DNA from: Bacteroidota bacterium
GTDB lineage: Bacteria; Bacteroidota; Bacteroidia; Flavobacteriales; Flavobacteriaceae
NCBI GenBank assembly: GCA_023437485.1
Contig: JAEZGB010000134.1
Location: 1-10,154 of the forward strand
Length of the DNA stretch: 10,154 bases
Direction: 5' to 3'
Of this stretch, positions 6,310-10,154 are shown piece by piece. The notes under the pieces are model-generated. The model was not told the DNA's origin. It ran no database searches and saw nothing but the letters and a program-made list of their open reading frames with translations. How positions within the stretch are numbered: the stretch's first letter is position 1; the number at the start of each line of letters is the position of its first letter. A program made the translations under genes and the position numbers.

Positions 6310-6332
6310 TCGTTAAATATTTACTTTAACGA
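6310..6332. promoter_or_regulatory. Perfect 8-bp dyad upstream of the adhesin-like gene
   Basis: Arms TCGTTAAA (6310-6317) and TTTAACGA (6325-6332) are perfect inverted repeats around a 7-base spacer. The dyad ends 20 bases before the -7 element at 6353, so it covers the expected -33 region and could be an operator. No T-tract follows, which argues against a terminator. A wider GTTAAA/TTTAAC pair lies at 6351-6356 and 6371-6376. Confidence 0.45.
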
Positions 6333-6352
6333 AGCACTTACAGAATTTTTGT

Positions 6353-6360
6353 TAAATTTG
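6353..6360 (+). promoter_or_regulatory. Probable -7 element for the large secreted protein gene
   Basis: TAAATTTG matches TAnnTTTG and lies 46 bases before the ATG, implying a leader of about 40 bases. A standard -33 TTG is not evident at the usual spacing; the dyad at 6310-6332 occupies that area. Confidence 0.5.
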
Positions 6361-6406
6361 GAAACCTAATTTTAACACAATTATTTTTCCATCAATTACA
6401 CTCGTT

Positions 6407-9400
6407 ATGAAAAAAATTACTCTACTGCTCATGTTCCTGCTTTCTCTGGCAGGTTACTCACAAGTGGTGCTGAATGAGGGCTTTGAGGGATCGACGGTTC
6501 CAGACCTTGCAACAGACCAGTGGGTGCTGAATTCAGGGACATGGGGCGTGTTTGACAATGGTGTGGGAGTGGGGCAGCACTGGAATGTGAATACGGCAGT
6601 GACAACTCCTCCGACGGTATATGAAGGCACAAGGGCTGCTTTCATGAACCGTGAAAACATCGGGATCGGGAACACATCGCGCGATTACCTTGCAACCCCG
6701 GCCGTTACGGTACCAGCCAATGGCGAATTCCGCTTCTTTACGCGGACAACCATCAACGGCGACCAGGGAACCATTTACAAGATAATGGTCGCGCCTGCCA
6801 CATCGGCACAAAATGATCCATCGGCCTACACCTTGATCCAGCAATGGAGCGAGGATCAGCTGACGGCTACTTTTAATGTGTATGAGGAAAAGATTGTTGA
6901 TTTGGGTGCATATGCCGGGCAATCCGTTTACATTGCCTTTGTAATGGAATACCCTCAGACGGGAACCGCACTTAGTGGCGACCGCTGGCTGGTAGACCTG
7001 GTTCGGGTAGCCGTTGAATGCAACGTTCCCACAGGGCTTGCCGCAGGATTGATCACGCAGACATCGGCATCACTTTCATGGAACAATCCCGGCGGAACAC
7101 AATGGGAAATTGAAATTGTGCCGGCCATCGGAACTTTTTCAGGTACCGGGACCCTGGTAACCAGCAATCCGTATGTAGCCACCACCACGCTTCCCGGCGG
7201 AGTGGCATTTACGCCATCGACGGGATACCAATACAGGGTTCGTGCAATTTGCCCTGGCGACCTTTCAAGCGAGTGGTCAGAACCTTTTAGTTTTACCACG
7301 CAAACCCCTGGACTTTCCTGTGCTTCGCCCCTGGTGATTTCAGGATTGCCATTCAGTACTACGACCAACACTTCGGCTTTTGGCGACACCACCGACGTGC
7401 CCCAGCCGTCAGCATGTGCCGGCGGTACTACCAATTATATGGCGGGGAATGACGCTTTTTATTCCTTTACGCCAACCTTTAACGGCGCGGTAAATATTAC
7501 GCTTAGTTCGGCCTCTAACGGTTCAAGTATTTTTGTGTATCAGGGATGCGCCAATGTGGGTGTAACCTGTTTGGCAGGTGTGGCCAACAACACCAATACT
7601 ATCCGGGAAATTCCAAGTCTGGCGGTGACTGCGGGAACACAATATATTATAGTTGTGTCGTCGAGCTCGACTTCGCAAACAGTTCCATTCACCCTCGTGA
7701 TCCAACAATTGAACTGCGCCGCTCCAAATAACCTCACGGCCGTGGGTACCGGTGAGACCGGAGGCGTATTCAGCGCCAACCTTTCATGGGGCAACCCCGG
7801 TGGAGCAACCTCATGGCAGTATGCCGTACAAACTGCAGGTGCCGTAGTGCCCGCAGGTAATGGAATCACCACATCGACCAATTCAAATGTCAGTGTAAAT
7901 TCAACGCTTGATGGTACACCACTGGCATTGGGCCAATATCAGTATTGGGTACGCGCCGACTGTGGCGATGGAACTTTCAGCCCTTGGGCGGGGCCCTATC
8001 TTTTCAATACGACCACCTGCGAAGTTGGATGTAATTACCAGTTTGTCCTGACCGATAGTTTTGGCGACGGATGGAATGGAAATACGATGGCCGTCATTCA
8101 AAACGGCACAACTGTTCAAACCCTTGCGCTTACAACTGGTGCCGGCCCCTTGACGGTGAACGTTCCGTTGTGCGATGGCCCGTTCACGCTGTTCTGGAAC
8201 GCCGGAGGTTCATGGGCGGGTGAAGTTGGCGTGTCTGTGGTGAATTCATTCGGACAGGTTATCTACGTTAAAAATCCGGGTACTGGCGCACAAAACACAA
8301 CGCTGTTTAACGGAACAGTTGATTGCAACAGCCCGCTTTGCCTGCCTCCGACAAACCTTACGGTTTCCAATATCACAACATTTGGCGCAACATTGGCCTG
8401 GACCCCTAACGGACCGGCGCCATTATCATGGGAAATCTACGCTGTTCCTGCCGGTTCACCTGCACCAACAGCCGGAACAACACCTACTGCAACTACAACC
8501 AACAACCCGTACACCATTTCAGGATTAAACCCTGAAACGACTTACACCTATTATGTACGTGCGGTGTGTGCAGGCGGCGGAACCAATCCGTGGTCAGTTG
8601 CATCATCTAACTTTACAACGCTTCCAACCTGTCCAAAGCCTACGTTGCTAACAGCGACAAATATGAGCCAGACAACAGTTGAGCTTGCCTGGACTGCCGG
8701 GGGAACTGAAACTGCCTGGCAAGTAATTGCGCTTCCTGCGGGATCACCGGCGCCAACGGCAGGAACTACGGGTTGGACCGCAGCACCAACTAACCCGTTC
8801 GTCCTTACTGGATTGACCGCGGGCACGGCTTACAGCTATTATGTTCGTGCGGTATGTTCGGATACTGATATTTCAACATGGGCCGGACCGGTCAACTTTA
8901 ACACCACTATCTGTGATCCATCTGAGCAATGTCTTTATTCATTCGTGATGACTGACAGCTGGGGAGATGGATGGAACGGCAACACGATGAACGTAATCCA
9001 AAACGGGGTTACCGTTGCTACGATCGGGCCTGGTTTCACAACCGGCAATGGACCGGTTACCGTTCAGGTCGCCCTATGCGACGGAGTGCCGTTTAGCTTG
9101 TTCTGGAATTCGGGCGGGTCTTTTGCCGGCGAGGTGGGAGTTTCGATTGTGAATTCTTTCGGCCAAACCATTTTTATTAAGCCCTCTGGTACCGGATCAC
9201 AAAACTCTACTCTTTACACCGGAATGGTTGATTGTGACAACCCATTGTGTTTGCCCCCAACCAACCTTACGGTTTCAAACGTCACTACCTTTGGTGCTAC
9301 ACTCGCATGGACACCAAATGGACCGGCTCCGCTTTCATGGGATATTTATGCCGTGCCAGCCGGATCACCTGCGCCAACTGGGGCAACGGTTCCAACCGCT

Positions 9401-10154
9401 AATACAACTGACAACCCGTATACCATCAGTGGGCTAAATCCAGATACACAATACGTATACTACGTTCGGGCCGTGTGCGCCGGAGGAGGGGATAACCCGT
9501 GGTCGGCAGTAAGCCCGCCATTCACTACGCTTCCAACCTGTCCCAAGCCGACTGCCCTTAACGTGACGGGCATTACCATGACAACGGCTACCTTTAGCTG
9601 GACTGCAGGTGCCACTGAAACAACCTGGCATGTTCTCGCCTTGCCGGCAGGTTCGCCTGCACCAACGGCAGGTACAACAGGATGGACCGAGGTTACTGAA
9701 AATCCGTATACCATGACAGGACTTAACCCCGGAGTGGCGTATCAATTCTACATTAGGGCTTTTTGTTCGGATAGCGATATAAGCACCTGGGCAGGACCGC
9801 TTAATTTCAATACGACTATCTGTATGCCGGAGAACCAGTGTCTGTATTCGTTTGTAATGACCGATTCATTTGGCGACGGATGGAACGGCAACACCATGAC
9901 CATTTCACAAAATGGGATTCCGATTCAGACTATCGGTTCAACTTTCACTACCGGATCCGGGCCAATAACGGTGCAAGTGCCGCTATGTGATGGCGTTCCG
10001 TTCACACTTACATGGAACACCGGTGGTTCGTTTGCCGGAGAAGTCGGTATTTCAATCACAAGTTTCCTGGGAGAAGTCTTATTTACTCATGCACCAGGAT
10101 CGGGTATGCAGGGTCAGGTATTGTATACCAACACTACGATGTGTACCCCGCCAA
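6407..10154 (+). CDS. Large secreted modular FN3 / DGDGWNG-repeat protein, 3' end beyond the window
   Basis: One frame stays open from ATG 6407 to the right edge: 1249 codons plus one base, no stop. Residues 1-19 are a signal peptide ending GYSQ. Next comes a choice-of-anchor-J/cleaved-adhesin-like beta domain (about 22-205, beginning NEGFEG), FN3-1 (206-298), a beta domain resembling pre-peptidase C-terminal domains (302-437), FN3-2 (437-541), then DGDGWNG domain 1 (542-640), FN3-3 and FN3-4 (646-835), DGDGWNG 2 (842-943), FN3-5 and FN3-6 (949-1138) and DGDGWNG 3 (1145-1246). FN3 modules show the VRAVC strand and often begin with Cys, suggesting one disulfide each. No protease or glycosidase motif is visible. 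It is probably a cell-surface or secreted adhesin; a C-terminal type IX sorting domain or more repeats should lie outside the window. It is divergent from hflX with a separate promoter. Confidence 0.93.
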   Translation, partial: MKKITLLLMFLLSLAGYSQVVLNEGFEGSTVPDLATDQWVLNSGTWGVFDNGVGVGQHWNVNTAVTTPPTVYEGTRAAFMNRENIGIGNTSRDYLATPAVTVPANGEFRFFTRTTINGDQGTIYKIMVAPATSAQNDPSAYTLIQQWSEDQLTATFNVYEEKIVDLGAYAGQSVYIAFVMEYPQTGTALSGDRWLVDLVRVAVECNVPTGLAAGLITQTSASLSWNNPGGTQWEIEIVPAIGTFSGTGTLVTSNPYVATTTLPGGVAFTPSTGYQYRVRAICPGDLSSEWSEPFSFTTQTPGLSCASPLVISGLPFSTTTNTSAFGDTTDVPQPSACAGGTTNYMAGNDAFYSFTPTFNGAVNITLSSASNGSSIFVYQGCANVGVTCLAGVANNTNTIREIPSLAVTAGTQYIIVVSSSSTSQTVPFTLVIQQLNCAAPNNLTAVGTGETGGVFSANLSWGNPGGATSWQYAVQTAGAVVPAGNGITTSTNSNVSVNSTLDGTPLALGQYQYWVRADCGDGTFSPWAGPYLFNTTTCEVGCNYQFVLTDSFGDGWNGNTMAVIQNGTTVQTLALTTGAGPLTVNVPLCDGPFTLFWNAGGSWAGEVGVSVVNSFGQVIYVKNPGTGAQNTTLFNGTVDCNSPLCLPPTNLTVSNITTFGATLAWTPNGPAPLSWEIYAVPAGSPAPTAGTTPTATTTNNPYTISGLNPETTYTYYVRAVCAGGGTNPWSVASSNFTTLPTCPKPTLLTATNMSQTTVELAWTAGGTETAWQVIALPAGSPAPTAGTTGWTAAPTNPFVLTGLTAGTAYSYYVRAVCSDTDISTWAGPVNFNTTICDPSEQCLYSFVMTDSWGDGWNGNTMNVIQNGVTVATIGPGFTTGNGPVTVQVALCDGVPFSLFWNSGGSFAGEVGVSIVNSFGQTIFIKPSGTGSQNSTLYTGMVDCDNPLCLPPTNLTVSNVTTFGATLAWTPNGPAPLSWDIYAVPAGSPAPTGATVPTANTTDNPYTISGLNPDTQYVYYVRAVCAGGGDNPWSAVSPPFTTLPTCPKPTALNVTGITMTTATFSWTAGATETTWHVLALPAGSPAPTAGTTGWTEVTENPYTMTGLNPGVAYQFYIRAFCSDSDISTWAGPLNFNTTICMPENQCLYSFVMTDSFGDGWNGNTMTISQNGIPIQTIGSTFTTGSGPITVQVPLCDGVPFTLTWNTGGSFAGEVGISITSFLGEVLFTHAPGSGMQGQVLYTNTTMCTPP
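8030..8326 (+). repeat. DGDGWNG domain, copy 1
   Basis: Residues 542-640, bounded by Cys at both ends. It contains TDSFGDGWNGNTM, a central LTVNVPLCDG strand, FWNAGGSWAGEVGVSVVNSFGQ and the closing GTVDC. It is three residues shorter than the other two copies. The D-S-x-G-D-G-W-N-G-N loop resembles a calcium-binding turn, but this is inference. It follows a single FN3 domain rather than a pair. Confidence 0.8.
8327..9235 (+). repeat. Super-repeat unit A: FN3-FN3-DGDGWNG (303 residues)
   Basis: Residues 641-943, 909 bases. The order is FN3-3 (starting LPPTNLTVS), FN3-4 (starting CPKPT), linker with two Cys (836 and 842), and DGDGWNG copy 2 (motif TDSWGDGWNGNTM). It is exactly the same length as unit B and aligns with it without gaps at its boundaries. 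The protein is nearly identical to unit B in FN3-3/FN3-5, whereas the DNA is not. Confidence 0.88.
9236..10144 (+). repeat. Super-repeat unit B: FN3-FN3-DGDGWNG (303 residues)
   Basis: Residues 944-1246, 909 bases. It has the same module order as unit A, with FN3-5, FN3-6 and DGDGWNG copy 3 (motif TDSFGDGWNGNTM). The last module is the most diverged, for example SITSFLGEVLFTHAPGSG where copies 1 and 2 have NSFGQ and GTG. The sequence continues TPP at the edge, resembling the start of another FN3 (compare LPPTNLT), so a further unit is likely. Confidence 0.88.

Noticed and set aside
6310..6332. The dyad as the terminator of a transcript from either side.
   Set aside because: Neighbouring genes are divergent here, so no transcript should end at this point, and no T-tract follows the stem on either strand.
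6429..9745. Many open stretches on the minus strand between 6429 and 9745, several alike (for example 8551-8826 and 9460-9714, both with PAVGAG-type segments).
   Set aside because: They lie opposite one continuous plus-strand gene with a signal peptide and recognisable domains. They resemble each other only because the FN3 repeats on the other strand do, and they lack family motifs.
6407..10154. A CRISPR-like or satellite repeat reading of the 900-base periodicity.
   Set aside because: The period is a multiple of three, the frame is unbroken, and similarity is at the protein level rather than in DNA, so the periodicity is a domain array.

Overview
The window reads as chromosomal DNA of a Bacteroidota bacterium, most likely a Flavobacteriaceae member with a moderately high GC content. 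Supporting signs are flavobacterial promoter elements (-7 consensus TAnnTTTG) in front of most transcription units, almost no Shine-Dalgarno sequences, families largely confined to this phylum (DUF2480, DUF3078, GldL-like HWPGA hairpins), and a large modular secreted protein typical of gliding or type IX-secreting flavobacteria. No tRNA, rRNA, CRISPR array, insertion sequence or phage gene was seen.

Layout. (1) 36-1034, minus strand: a three-gene operon encoding a PadR-type repressor, a 142-residue membrane protein with an N-terminal DLLDHIC helical domain, and a 57-residue two-helix protein. Both membrane proteins carry an HWP turn like that of the gliding motor protein GldL. A hairpin plus T-tract ends the unit. 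(2) 1121-5010, plus strand: a SUF iron-sulfur cluster: sufS (TTG start), a probable lipoprotein, sufE, a DUF59/SufT-like gene, a DUF2480 gene and a DUF3078 outer-membrane gene. Several junctions are TAATG overlaps. SufS and SufE supply sulfur, the DUF59 protein probably helps deliver or mature clusters, and the other three are conserved neighbours of unknown role. sufB, sufC and sufD are not in the window. (3) 5007-6257, minus strand: hflX, a ribosome-associated GTPase, convergent with the DUF3078 gene so that the two stop codons interlock in CTAG. (4) 6310-10154, plus strand: a promoter region rich in GTTAAA half-sites, then one uninterrupted reading frame of at least 1249 codons that leaves the right edge. 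It encodes a signal peptide, a choice-of-anchor-J-like domain, an FN3 domain, a pre-peptidase-like beta domain, another FN3 domain, and a regular array of [DGDGWNG domain - FN3 - FN3] modules with a 303-residue period.

The least explained content is the DGDGWNG/FN3 array, whose copies agree in protein but differ strongly at synonymous sites, and the PadR-linked operon with two GldL-like hairpin proteins. The SUF and hflX part is ordinary core genome apart from its unknown members.
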